A stretch of 64,000 nt of DNA from Sutcliffiella horikoshii (lineage in GTDB: Bacteria; Bacillota; Bacilli; Bacillales; Bacillaceae_I): the NCBI RefSeq assembly GCF_019931755.1, contig NZ_CP082918.1:3638001-3702000 (forward strand), written 5' to 3'. Each line of letters opens with the position of its first letter. Position 1 is the first letter of the stretch. Shown here one piece after another: positions 18,158-27,066 of this stretch. A program made the position numbers and the translations under genes. The notes under the pieces are model-generated. The model was given only the letters and a program-made list of their open reading frames with translations. It ran no database searches and was not told the origin of the DNA.

Positions 18158-19273
18158 TTAATTTTTAAACAAATCCTGATTTTCCTGACTCAATCCAAAA
18201 GGCAGGATTTCCGGGCGCGAACAATCATTTTTTATGTGAATATGTTTTCCCTCCACAGAAGACTCGTGGATGGCATGCATTACCTCTAGAACCTGCAAGG
18301 CCATCTGTCCATTTGCTCTGTGAGGTCTGCCGGCTCTGATTGCATGTGCCATATCAGCCGCACCAATCCCTCTGCTGTTATCAGAGTAACCGTACTCCAG
18401 TGGAACTTCCTTAAAATCGTGCTCCCCAAGTTCTCGGACCCGAATTGCACCGCCAAAATTATTCGGATCAGGAACACTTAATGTTCCTTTTGTGCCGTAG
18501 ATTTCCATGCAAGGAAGCTGTGTACCGCCCATCACATCAAAACTTGTAATTAATGTTCCTACCTCTCCATTTTCAAAATCAAGCAAGCCTGTGACATGTG
18601 TTGGTGTTTCCACTTGGATTTGGCGTCCGTAATCTTCTTCTCTTGTTACGGTCCGCTTTTCAAAAGCAGATTGGGTCGAGCCTGTCACTCGTTTAATTGG
18701 TCCCAAAAGGTGGATGAAAGCCGTTAAATAATAAGGGCCCATATCAAACATCGGCCCGCCGCCCTTCTGGTAGTAGAAGTCAGGTGCAGGATGCCAGCCT
18801 TCAGGACCGGCCCCAAGCATGAAACCTGTAGCTGCAACAGGCTTGCCAATAACGCCTTCATCGATTAGTTTGCGGCAGGTTTGCAGCGCACCGCCAAGGA
18901 AGGTATCCGGGGCACAACCAACACGGAGCCCTTTTTTCTCAGCGAGTTCTAAAAGTCTTTTCCCTTCTTCTACTTCTATCGTCAGTGGTTTTTCAACAAA
19001 TACGTGCTTGCCCGCTTCAAGTGCAACAAGTGTCACTTCATAATGTGCTTTAGGAATGGTCAGATTGATGACCATTTCAATTTCCGGATCTGCTAGCATT
19101 TCTTCGACCGTGTAAACTTTCTCCACTTTATACTCTGCTGCCTTCTCTTTCGCACGTTCCAGGTTCAAGTCCGCTACTGCGACAATATCCAAGATGGAAA
19201 ATTTGGTTGGCGCTTCTAAATAAATACCGCTGATCGTACCTGTACCGATGACTCCAACTTTCACTTTTTTCAA
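18158..19273 (-). CDS. Gfo/Idh/MocA family oxidoreductase, second paralogue
   Basis: 371 aa. Rossmann motif [15 protein letters not shown] at the N-terminus, then [28 protein letters not shown] (EKP signature near 95) and [21 protein letters not shown] in the C-terminal domain. The start codon is TTG with GAGGAGAG upstream. It follows the GH94 gene with a terminator-like hairpin between. It probably oxidises the 3-position of a glucoside or a related sugar position. Confidence 0.88.
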   Translation of the reverse strand: MKKVKVGVIGTGTISGIYLEAPTKFSILDIVAVADLNLERAKEKAAEYKVEKVYTVEEMLADPEIEMVINLTIPKAHYEVTLVALEAGKHVFVEKPLTIEVEEGKRLLELAEKKGLRVGCAPDTFLGGALQTCRKLIDEGVIGKPVAATGFMLGAGPEGWHPAPDFYYQKGGGPMFDMGPYYLTAFIHLLGPIKRVTGSTQSAFEKRTVTREEDYGRQIQVETPTHVTGLLDFENGEVGTLITSFDVMGGTQLPCMEIYGTKGTLSVPDPNNFGGAIRVRELGEHDFKEVPLEYGYSDNSRGIGAADMAHAIRAGRPHRANGQMALQVLEVMHAIHESSVEGKHIHIKNDCSRPEILPFGLSQENQDLFKN

Positions 19274-19294
19274 GATTTTCTCTCCTCACAAAGA

Positions 19295-19324
19295 AATACG
19301 GCGCACATAAATCTACGCCGTATT
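19295..19324 (-). terminator. Hairpin after the GH94 gene
   Basis: AATACGGCG (19295-19303) pairs with CGCCGTATT (19316-19324), followed on the minus strand by TCTTTG. It lies 22 bp before the TTG start of the oxidoreductase gene, so it may be a partial terminator. Confidence 0.55.
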
Positions 19325-19375
19325 CCATATTTAAATTGGTATCTTCCTATTTTACCCTTTTAGTGGGAAAAAAGC

Positions 19376-22300
19376 TTAGATAAATACCTCGATCTTATTT
19401 TCACCTGCAAGCAGAAGCTGGTTTAACTCTTCCTTGCTGATGACAAATCCTCCATCACGATAGCGGTTGGAAACTTTAGCTCCAACAACTACTGTGCCAT
19501 TTACACGGACTTCCTTCTGTTCTTGACCTAACTGGTAAACAAACTGAACATCATGTCCATTTACTTTATAGGTAAAATGCAGCCCGTCAAGATCTGCTGG
19601 TAGTACAGGATCCACTACAAGGTCTCCAGCTTGGAAACGGATACCCAGGCAGTTGGAAATCAATTGGTTCATGTAGATTCCCGGTCCGCTAGAGTAAATT
19701 CTCCAGCCGCCTTTTACTTTTACAGTGCCATCGCGCAGCTTGCCGAATTGTTCTTGTGCTTCGTAACGGTCGTTGAACTGTCCGTCAGAAGAACTGAAGT
19801 AGGCGTTGCTTTGACGGCGTTCCGCGTTTGGCACCGCCTTTTGAATATTGATTGGATTGATGGTATTCAAACCTCTCCATACTTCATCCGTCTTCCCAAG
19901 CTTGGCCATTGCTTCCACATAGCGGATATGTGCATGCACATATTGAAGTCCGATTTCGCGGCCGAAGTTTGCGGCTTGTTCTGCACGCTTAAAGTGAGTG
20001 CTGACACCACCTGCATAGTTTGCCGGACGGTTCATAAGGCGTACGCCGTCAGGGCAGTACAACTCTTTCTTAATCAGCTCAAAATGTGCTTTCGCTTGTT
20101 CTGGTGTCAATAGTTCACTGATCATGCTACGAGTCATCGGCAGCAAACGATAATGAATGCCTGTTTTCGTATCTTCAGGGTGTACCATCAATTCCGGTTT
20201 GTCCTGATCTTCCATGTAGACGAAACCAGGAATCACTTCAGATGCAAGCATGTATTTGTTAAAATCAATTTCAATGCCTTTTGCTAATGCCTTCAGGTCT
20301 GCTGCTTCATCTGTCAATACTTCCTCAAGTGCTTTGGAAAGTGTGTTCAATACTTGATAGGTTAAGGAAACGGTCCAGCTCGATACCATGTATTGCTTTA
20401 ACTGTGCATTTGCCGGCTGAAGCGTGTCATCCCAGTCTCCATCCCCATAGGAGGATAGGAATGTATCATGTAAGAAGTGATCCTTAATGTATTGAATTTC
20501 TTTTTTCGCATGTTCCAACACAGTAGCTTTTTCTTCTGTGAAATGGAAAGCACCACGAACAGTGTAAGGAACCTTTTCTTCTAAAATAGAGTAGTCCTTT
20601 GTAATGGTCAGATAATCACTTAACACTTTTAATGGCCAAACGATGATATCTCCATGGCTTTCTTCACTTTGGATACGATTGTATTGATCGAACATGAACC
20701 ATTGCGGCCAGTTCCCTGTATCCTCATATTGGTGAGTGTACACTTTTTTGATGATTTCCTTCACGCTTTCGTAGTTTTGCGTTGCCATGAAGTATTCCGT
20801 CGGCCCCTGGCATACATCACGCGTTCCCCATGCCGCTCCACCGTACTGCTCAAGGCCATGTGGCACAGAGTAGTGAACAAGCATGTTGTGTGTGTACCAC
20901 CATGCAGTGGCATTCATTTTTTCTAGCTCTTCCTTGCTTTCGCTGCCCAATGACAACTTGAATCCGTTCATCACTTTTTCAAAAAATGCACGGTAACGCT
21001 CTACCTCTGTAGCAAAGTCCGGAGTCGCAAATTCCCTCTCTTCCCCGTGTAACAAGCCTTGAACCGTCATCGTCCAGCTCACTGTTGCTTCTGTTTCCAA
21101 TACGACAAGGGAAGCAGATCCAGGAGTCGTTCCTTCTGCAAGCTTTGTTTCGTCGCTAACAGTAAAGTCCGCGCCTTCCACAGTCAGTTTATAAGCCAGG
21201 TCAGGGTAAACAAGTTTGCTGTCAGACCCTTCCACCGCTGTGAACGTCAGCACTTTGCCGTCCTGTTTCATATCATAAGAAACAACCAGCTCATTGTTGT
21301 TCATGGAGATTTGATTTGTAACAAGGTAGCGATAGTTTTTGCCGTTTTCAGACGTTACCTCTAATTGAATGTCAGGAGAATCTACTACCGTATAGTTTGT
21401 TACCACAATCACATCATCTGCCGTTTTGTAGTACCAGCGAGCATAGTTAAAGCCGATTTCAAACAAAGTAGGCATCGTTAATAGGTTGTACTGTCCTTCC
21501 ACTTCCACATAGATACGCTGTCCGGAAGTTTTCATGACATTTAATGCATTACGGGCATTTGTCATCATCTTATGGAAAGAAGTGTTGCCCACCACAAGCT
21601 GCGAGTTGAAGATTCCGTACATATAAGAAGTGGAGGTGATGATGTTTTCCGTCATTTTGTCATTATTGCCTGACATGATGATATGGCCGTGCGGACGCTC
21701 GACGATAAGCTCTTTTTCTTTTAACACGATATGCTCATACGTATCGGTGAAGAAAGATAGCAATGTGTCCCCTTCCCATTCTTCTTGCTGGCGAACCGGG
21801 AAGTATTTATCCAGTTCTTCTTTTGTAAAAGAAGTTCCGGAAAGCACTCCGGATAGGTTGGCGTTAGCACTAACTTTCTCCAGCTCTTCAGAAGTGTCAG
21901 AAGACAGCCCCTTCACTTCCTCCCAAGCCTGCGCTACCTCCTCTGTAAACTCAAGCTCTGTTACAGCTTCCTGGTGGTTTTCTTTGAAAAGGCCATAAAA
22001 TACGAAGCTTTTTTGTCCATCAAGCACAACCTTTTCCGATTGCAATCCTGTATAAGCAAATTCATATTGATAGATTTCATTGGCAAGCGTTTCTTTTGTC
22101 AACACTTCCGGCTCGTTTGTTTCTTTGTAGGAAAGACCAAAGAATTGGAAACCGTCTGTTGAGTAACCTACTGCTTTTGTCAGGGAACCTTGCTGCAGGT
22201 ATGGAAAACCTCCAGGTTGTGGCTGGTTTTGACGGGAGCAGACAACATAGCCATTTTGCTTGTCTTCAAATACGGTGTGGTCGATGTATTGAGACAGGTA

Positions 22301-22720
22301 GGATTCGTTTGTGCGTACAAGTCCTTTGCTTCCGATTCCAACGTCTTGGCCGTAAACGATATCGATTGTTTGACCGGTGCCATTTACGTTTACATCCCAG
22401 AACCAGATACCTTTTTCTGATAGACGGAAGTTTACGGAATAGGCGATCTCTGCAACTGTTCCTGCCCATTTGATTTCGTTTTGGGAATTGCTCGTGTTGC
22501 TGGTTGATTTTACGCCTAGAAGCGGGTAAGCTTGGATGCCGTTTTCACCGTGAACGCGAAGGTATAGGTTGTTCAGTGCACCGTCGATTGGGTTGGACAT
22601 CCATTGGTTGATCATGATTTCTTTGTGTGTTGCTTCGAAGAGGTCTCCGCTGTTTAGGAAAGTAAAGCGAACATTTCCGGCTTCTATATTGATCTTTTGA
22701 TTGGCTGTTGTTGTTTGCAT
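19376..22720 (-). CDS. GH94 family phosphorylase, 1,2-beta-oligoglucan phosphorylase-like
   Basis: 1114 aa, a very large GH94-type protein whose length and pattern match the 1,2-beta-oligoglucan phosphorylase of Listeria innocua (about 1113 aa). N-terminal beta-sandwich domains (1-600) precede an alpha/alpha barrel with YGGAAWGTRDVCQGP (about 650) and SYGDGDWDDTLQPA (about 755), which holds the expected general acid Asp. It lacks a signal peptide and would phosphorolyse imported beta-glucans to glucose 1-phosphate. The next gene upstream encodes a GH3 beta-glucosidase, the same pairing as in Listeria. Substrate assignment is by resemblance only. Confidence 0.85.
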   Translation of the reverse strand: MQTTTANQKINIEAGNVRFTFLNSGDLFEATHKEIMINQWMSNPIDGALNNLYLRVHGENGIQAYPLLGVKSTSNTSNSQNEIKWAGTVAEIAYSVNFRLSEKGIWFWDVNVNGTGQTIDIVYGQDVGIGSKGLVRTNESYLSQYIDHTVFEDKQNGYVVCSRQNQPQPGGFPYLQQGSLTKAVGYSTDGFQFFGLSYKETNEPEVLTKETLANEIYQYEFAYTGLQSEKVVLDGQKSFVFYGLFKENHQEAVTELEFTEEVAQAWEEVKGLSSDTSEELEKVSANANLSGVLSGTSFTKEELDKYFPVRQQEEWEGDTLLSFFTDTYEHIVLKEKELIVERPHGHIIMSGNNDKMTENIITSTSYMYGIFNSQLVVGNTSFHKMMTNARNALNVMKTSGQRIYVEVEGQYNLLTMPTLFEIGFNYARWYYKTADDVIVVTNYTVVDSPDIQLEVTSENGKNYRYLVTNQISMNNNELVVSYDMKQDGKVLTFTAVEGSDSKLVYPDLAYKLTVEGADFTVSDETKLAEGTTPGSASLVVLETEATVSWTMTVQGLLHGEEREFATPDFATEVERYRAFFEKVMNGFKLSLGSESKEELEKMNATAWWYTHNMLVHYSVPHGLEQYGGAAWGTRDVCQGPTEYFMATQNYESVKEIIKKVYTHQYEDTGNWPQWFMFDQYNRIQSEESHGDIIVWPLKVLSDYLTITKDYSILEEKVPYTVRGAFHFTEEKATVLEHAKKEIQYIKDHFLHDTFLSSYGDGDWDDTLQPANAQLKQYMVSSWTVSLTYQVLNTLSKALEEVLTDEAADLKALAKGIEIDFNKYMLASEVIPGFVYMEDQDKPELMVHPEDTKTGIHYRLLPMTRSMISELLTPEQAKAHFELIKKELYCPDGVRLMNRPANYAGGVSTHFKRAEQAANFGREIGLQYVHAHIRYVEAMAKLGKTDEVWRGLNTINPINIQKAVPNAERRQSNAYFSSSDGQFNDRYEAQEQFGKLRDGTVKVKGGWRIYSSGPGIYMNQLISNCLGIRFQAGDLVVDPVLPADLDGLHFTYKVNGHDVQFVYQLGQEQKEVRVNGTVVVGAKVSNRYRDGGFVISKEELNQLLLAGENKIEVFI

Positions 22721-22758
22721 GATTAAAGTCCTCCTTTAATGGTTGGGCTGCTTATACG

Positions 22759-22890
22759 ACGCAGGTGATTTCCGAAAAAGGCTTCGCTTTCCGCGGGGTG
22801 GCCTTGAGCCTCCTCGGCTTTGCCTGCGGGGTCTCAACATTGCCACTTCTCCCCTGCAGGAGTCTTCGCCTTTTTCTCCAATCACCTGCT
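22759..22890. repeat. Palindromic intergenic element, copy 2
   Basis: Same block structure as copy 1. Its ends are GCAGGTGATT and AATCACCTGC, a perfect 10-bp inverted repeat. It lies between the GH3 and GH94 genes and may act on their mRNA. Confidence 0.85.
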
Positions 22891-22912
22891 AATACTGCAC
22901 TTTCTTTACAAA

Positions 22913-25072
22913 CTACTTATTCAAAACGAACTCTTTTATCGTCAATTCGTTGCTGTTCGGGCCGATCATGGCGTGGAATTTGCCTTTGTCGCTTTGGAAG
23001 GTCAGGTCCGAATGGTAGTAACGGAGCTGATCTTCTGTGATGGTGAAGGTAATTTGTTTTGTTTCACTAGGCTCTAGCCATACTTTTTCATAGCCTTTTA
23101 GTTCTTTAAGCGGGCGGACGATTTCGCCTGAGAGGTCACGGATATAGAACTGAACCGTTTCTTCACCGGCACGCTCACCTGTGTTCGTTATGTTGACTGT
23201 CACATCGATGCTGGAGTCTTCTGTTAAACTCTCTGCTGATAGGCTCACATCGCTGTAAGCAAAGGTGGTATAGCTTAATCCATATCCAAATGGCAATAAA
23301 GGCTCATTTGGGATATCAAGATAATGCGTGACATAGCGTTCCTGCTTGTTTTCGCCTTGGGGGCGTCCCGTGTTGAAACAGTTGTAGTAGACCGGCACCT
23401 GTCCGACAGAATAAGGGAAACTCATCGTAAGTCTTCCAGAAGGGTTCGCCTCTCCGAACAACAGGTCTGCAACGGCTGAACCGGCTTCGGTTCCCGGATA
23501 CCATGCTTCAAGCAATACATCGGATTCAGCAATCACTCCATGTAAATCTAACGGACGACCATTGAAAAGAACCGTCACGACAGGTTTTCCGAGCTCCCTT
23601 ATTTTCGCTACAAGCTTTAATTGTGCTTCCGGCAGGCGGATGTCTGCTCGGCAACCACCTTCTCCGCTCATTTCAGATGCTTCCCCAAGTGCAAGGACGA
23701 TGACATCTGCTTCTTTTGCTGTTTCCACAGCTTTTGTGAGCTGCTCTTCTGTAATCGTTTCGATGTCAGATCCCTGTGCAACCAAAAGGTTCGTTTCAGA
23801 TGTTTTTGCAAGCAGTCCGTCATATACCTGTACTGCGGCTTCCTTTGAACCTTGCCAGGACCAAGGACCAAGCACGTCCCCATTTTTCGCAAAGGGTCCG
23901 ATTAATGCGATTCTTTGTTCTTTATTCAACGGTAGAACCTGGTCATTTTTTAAAAGAACACTAGATTTGATGGCAAGTTCTTTTGCCACTTGGCGGTGTT
24001 CCTCTGACATGATGACTTCTTTTTCTAGTTCTTCGCTCGTACCGCGGTATGGATTTTCAAAAAGTCCAAGTTTGTTTTTCAGGTTGAGAATACGTAAGAC
24101 CGATTCATCGATCAGCGTTTCCGAAAGTTCGCCGCTCTCTACAAGGTCTCCAAGATTTTTTGCATAACAGGCTGTCATCATTTCGATGTCCACCCCTGCC
24201 TCAAGACCTTTTAGGGCCGCTTCTCTTTCGTCTTCTGCAACACCATGTGGAATCAATTCTTTTACTGCGCCCCAGTCGGAGATCATGACACCGTCAAAGC
24301 CCCATTCCTCGCGCAGCAAATCTCTCATCAGCTTTTTGTTTCCCGATGCAGGAATGCCGTCGACCGTGTTAAAAGCAGTCATGACCATCTCACAGCCTTC
24401 ATCAAGTGCAGCTTTGTAAGCTGGCAAATAGGACTCGCGAAGCTGTCTTTCTGACATGTTGACGGTATTATAATCACGGCCTCCTTCTGGTGCGCCGTAT
24501 GCTGCAAAGTGTTTGACGCACGCTGCAACACGGTAAGTGTCATTGGTCAAGTCCTCTCCTTGGAAGCCTCGAACAAAGGCCTTGGCAAAGACACTGTTCA
24601 GATAAGGATCTTCCCCGGTTGATTCCATCACTCGCCCCCACCTTGGATCTCTTACTAAATCGACCATCGGTGCAAACGTGACATGAACACCAGAGACAGA
24701 TGCTTCTTTTGCGGCAATTTCTGCACTCTTTTCGGCAAGTTCTGTATCCCATGAACAACCAATTGCAAGAGGTACAGGAAAGATGGTTTTAAATCCGTGG
24801 ACAATATCTGCCATCATCAGTAGAGGAATTCCTAACCGGTTTTCTGCAAGATGCTCTCGTTGAATATTGGCAACTTCCCATGCTCCTGATGCACCAAGAA
24901 CGGAGCCGCTGTTTTGCACCACGTCATTTGAGATTCCCATATCTTCAAGAGGACCGGTAATTTCTCCATCCCCTGCTGCCCCTTTATAGAAGAATGTTGC
25001 CAATTGCATGAGCTGGGCTATTTTTTCCTCTAACGTCATTTGTTCTAGTAGACTTTCCATGTTTTTAGCCAT
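22913..25072 (-). CDS. GH3 family beta-glucosidase
   Basis: 719 aa, cytosolic. The (beta/alpha)8 domain begins MESLLEQMTLEEKIAQLMQL; the nucleophile Asp is in GVMISDWGAVKE (about 263). A C-terminal alpha/beta sandwich (from about 370) and a fibronectin-III-like domain (about 620-719) follow. It would remove glucose from short beta-glucosides such as sophorose, complementing the GH94 phosphorylase. SD GGAGGTAATTAGGG precedes the ATG. Two GAAACGTTTC/T palindromes upstream suggest its own regulated promoter inside the long minus-strand cluster. Confidence 0.92.
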   Translation of the reverse strand: MAKNMESLLEQMTLEEKIAQLMQLATFFYKGAAGDGEITGPLEDMGISNDVVQNSGSVLGASGAWEVANIQREHLAENRLGIPLLMMADIVHGFKTIFPVPLAIGCSWDTELAEKSAEIAAKEASVSGVHVTFAPMVDLVRDPRWGRVMESTGEDPYLNSVFAKAFVRGFQGEDLTNDTYRVAACVKHFAAYGAPEGGRDYNTVNMSERQLRESYLPAYKAALDEGCEMVMTAFNTVDGIPASGNKKLMRDLLREEWGFDGVMISDWGAVKELIPHGVAEDEREAALKGLEAGVDIEMMTACYAKNLGDLVESGELSETLIDESVLRILNLKNKLGLFENPYRGTSEELEKEVIMSEEHRQVAKELAIKSSVLLKNDQVLPLNKEQRIALIGPFAKNGDVLGPWSWQGSKEAAVQVYDGLLAKTSETNLLVAQGSDIETITEEQLTKAVETAKEADVIVLALGEASEMSGEGGCRADIRLPEAQLKLVAKIRELGKPVVTVLFNGRPLDLHGVIAESDVLLEAWYPGTEAGSAVADLLFGEANPSGRLTMSFPYSVGQVPVYYNCFNTGRPQGENKQERYVTHYLDIPNEPLLPFGYGLSYTTFAYSDVSLSAESLTEDSSIDVTVNITNTGERAGEETVQFYIRDLSGEIVRPLKELKGYEKVWLEPSETKQITFTITEDQLRYYHSDLTFQSDKGKFHAMIGPNSNELTIKEFVLNK

Positions 25073-25107
25073 CCCTAATTACCTCCTCAATCGCATTGCA
25101 CTAATAC

Positions 25108-25183
25108 GAAACGTTTTCACTTAAAAAATGCATAAATATAAGCTTTTCTGTAATAAAATCTATTGCGTTTGTCGAAACGTTTC
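25108..25183. promoter_or_regulatory. Two LacI-family operators upstream of GH3
   Basis: GAAACGTTTT (25108-25117) and GAAACGTTTC (25174-25183) are 66 bp apart, which would allow DNA looping. They lie between the permease stop and the GH3 start. Confidence 0.65.
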
Positions 25184-25226
25184 TATTTATTTCGATAAAG
25201 AGGCCATATTGGCACTCTTTATCCCT

Positions 25227-26186
25227 TTATTCCCCTGCTATACCAGAGCGGTCAACACCTTCGACAAACCAGCGTTGCGTGATTGCATAGACAACAAGCA
25301 TCGGCAGAATCGTCATAACCGTACCTGCCATATTGATACCTTCATTTATTTCAGATGCCTCCCCGCCACTTTGCGGGTACATCTGTTGATAGGTTGCTAC
25401 GAACTTTTGGAGCTCGAGCGGTAAGGTTGTTAATGAGTTACCAAAATAGATCGCTGCCAAATATGTTTCATTCCAGTACCAAACGAAGGAGAACAAGAAC
25501 GAAATGATGATTGCAGGTGCAGCCATCGGAAGCGCCAGCGTCAAGAAAATACGTAAATATCCCGCTCCATCTAACTGAGCTGCTTCTTCAAGCGCTTTTG
25601 GCATCATTTTAAAGAATTGATAGAAAATCAAGATAAAGATTGCACTATTGATTCCTTGTCCAAGTAAGGCTGGGAACAAGAAAGCCTGAATGCTTCCCAG
25701 AATACCAATCTCGTTAAAAAATACATAACGAGGGATGACCGTCACTTGAGGAGGAATGATGAACGTCGCCAATACCAGCACAAACATGGTTCGTTTGAAT
25801 GGAAAGGCAAAGCGTGCAAACCCATAACCAACCACCGCACATACTGCCGTTTGAACGATGGCAGGAATGGCTGTCACATATAGCGATTCCAATAAAGTAG
25901 GCAGGAACTTCAATACCGCATAAGCAGATTGATAGTTATCCAGATAAAGTTGCGTCGGGATCCAGTTTACTAGCGGATTTAAAATGTCATCTAAACTTTT
26001 CAAACTATAAGATATCATATAAAGCAGCGGGAATAAGTATACAAAGCCAATTCCGATCAACAAGCCGTAAATGAATAGCTTATATAGAAGGCCGTCGTTC
26101 CCTTTCATTCCGAAAGCGAGCTTTTTCAACCTGGTCACGATGCCTGTCCCTTTTGGTTTGCGGTTAGTCAGCGATTCGCTTGCCAT
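25227..26186 (-). CDS. Carbohydrate ABC transporter permease (MalG type)
   Basis: 319 aa, six or so membrane helices. The EAA loop motif EEAAQLDGAGYLRIFLTLALPMAAPA is the contact to the ATPase. It pairs with the MalF-type permease at 26201. No ATP-binding subunit is encoded anywhere in the cluster, so the importer probably shares an MsmX-like ATPase encoded elsewhere, as is common in Bacillus. Confidence 0.92.
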   Translation of the reverse strand: MASESLTNRKPKGTGIVTRLKKLAFGMKGNDGLLYKLFIYGLLIGIGFVYLFPLLYMISYSLKSLDDILNPLVNWIPTQLYLDNYQSAYAVLKFLPTLLESLYVTAIPAIVQTAVCAVVGYGFARFAFPFKRTMFVLVLATFIIPPQVTVIPRYVFFNEIGILGSIQAFLFPALLGQGINSAIFILIFYQFFKMMPKALEEAAQLDGAGYLRIFLTLALPMAAPAIIISFLFSFVWYWNETYLAAIYFGNSLTTLPLELQKFVATYQQMYPQSGGEASEINEGINMAGTVMTILPMLVVYAITQRWFVEGVDRSGIAGE

Positions 26187-26200
26187 GATAACGGCCTCCT

Positions 26201-27064
26201 TTAAGCATAATTTTTTCTTCCTCTAACGGTTAACAACGCTACGGAAATACCCAGTGCAACCGCAATCAATAAGAAGTAGATCCATGATAGGGCTGAGGCA
26301 TAACCAAAGCCTGTATTGATTTGAAACATATTTGTTTGGATATGCTCGATGACTGGATTTAACGAGAATATCGAGAATGTCACAATCGTATAAACCGTGT
26401 TTACGACGATCATTGGGAAAATGCTTGGCAGTGTCACCTTCCAGAAGCATTCCCAGTTGGACGCCCCGTCAATTTTGGCAGCTTCATAGACTTGTGTATC
26501 TATTTTTTGCAAGGCTGCCAGGAAAATTAAGAACTGTACCCCGGAGAACCATAAAATAATGATCAGGTTATCCATCAAATACAGGAGAACACTGCTGAAT
26601 AAGGAATCCGCAGAGAGCATCGTTTCAAATATCGCATAGTCCTTGATGGACGGAATGGATGTCACTCCCTGTGAGATTAATTCATTGATAACCGGGCCGC
26701 TCGCAATGATCACCGGCAGAAAGAAAATCATCCGGAAAAAATTACGAAAGCGGATCGGCTGATTCAACAGAATCGCAATGATTAGAGAAAACACAATGAT
26801 GATGGGCACCGATAACACAAGCTCCTGCACGAACGTCAATAGCTTTTGGGTGAACAATGCGTCCACTGTAAAGGCGTCTTTAAAATTATCAAACTTAACA
26901 AAGGTTGTTTGAATGCCCTCGGTGGTAATCCGTACTTTTTGAAAACTTAAGTAAAAAGAATAAAAGAGGGGATAAGCTGTGAATAAGAGAAATCCAAGAA
27001 TCCATGGTGAGATGAACAATAATCCTGTTAGCGAATTCTTTGAGCGCATGGATAGCTGCTTCAT
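26201..27064 (-). CDS. Carbohydrate ABC transporter permease (MalF type)
   Basis: 287 aa with six predicted membrane helices and the EAA motif YEAAKIDGASNWECFWKVTLPSI. It starts 2 bp after the stop of the DUF5696-like gene and runs into the MalG-type gene, so the three are translationally linked. It forms permease pair 2. Confidence 0.92.
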   Translation of the reverse strand: MKQLSMRSKNSLTGLLFISPWILGFLLFTAYPLFYSFYLSFQKVRITTEGIQTTFVKFDNFKDAFTVDALFTQKLLTFVQELVLSVPIIIVFSLIIAILLNQPIRFRNFFRMIFFLPVIIASGPVINELISQGVTSIPSIKDYAIFETMLSADSLFSSVLLYLMDNLIIILWFSGVQFLIFLAALQKIDTQVYEAAKIDGASNWECFWKVTLPSIFPMIVVNTVYTIVTFSIFSLNPVIEHIQTNMFQINTGFGYASALSWIYFLLIAVALGISVALLTVRGRKNYA

Positions 27065-27066
27065 GC

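Noticed and set aside
23562-24167. 201-aa plus-strand ORF
   Set aside because: It is antisense to the GH3 gene, whose domains and SD are clear; low-complexity Ser-rich shadow.
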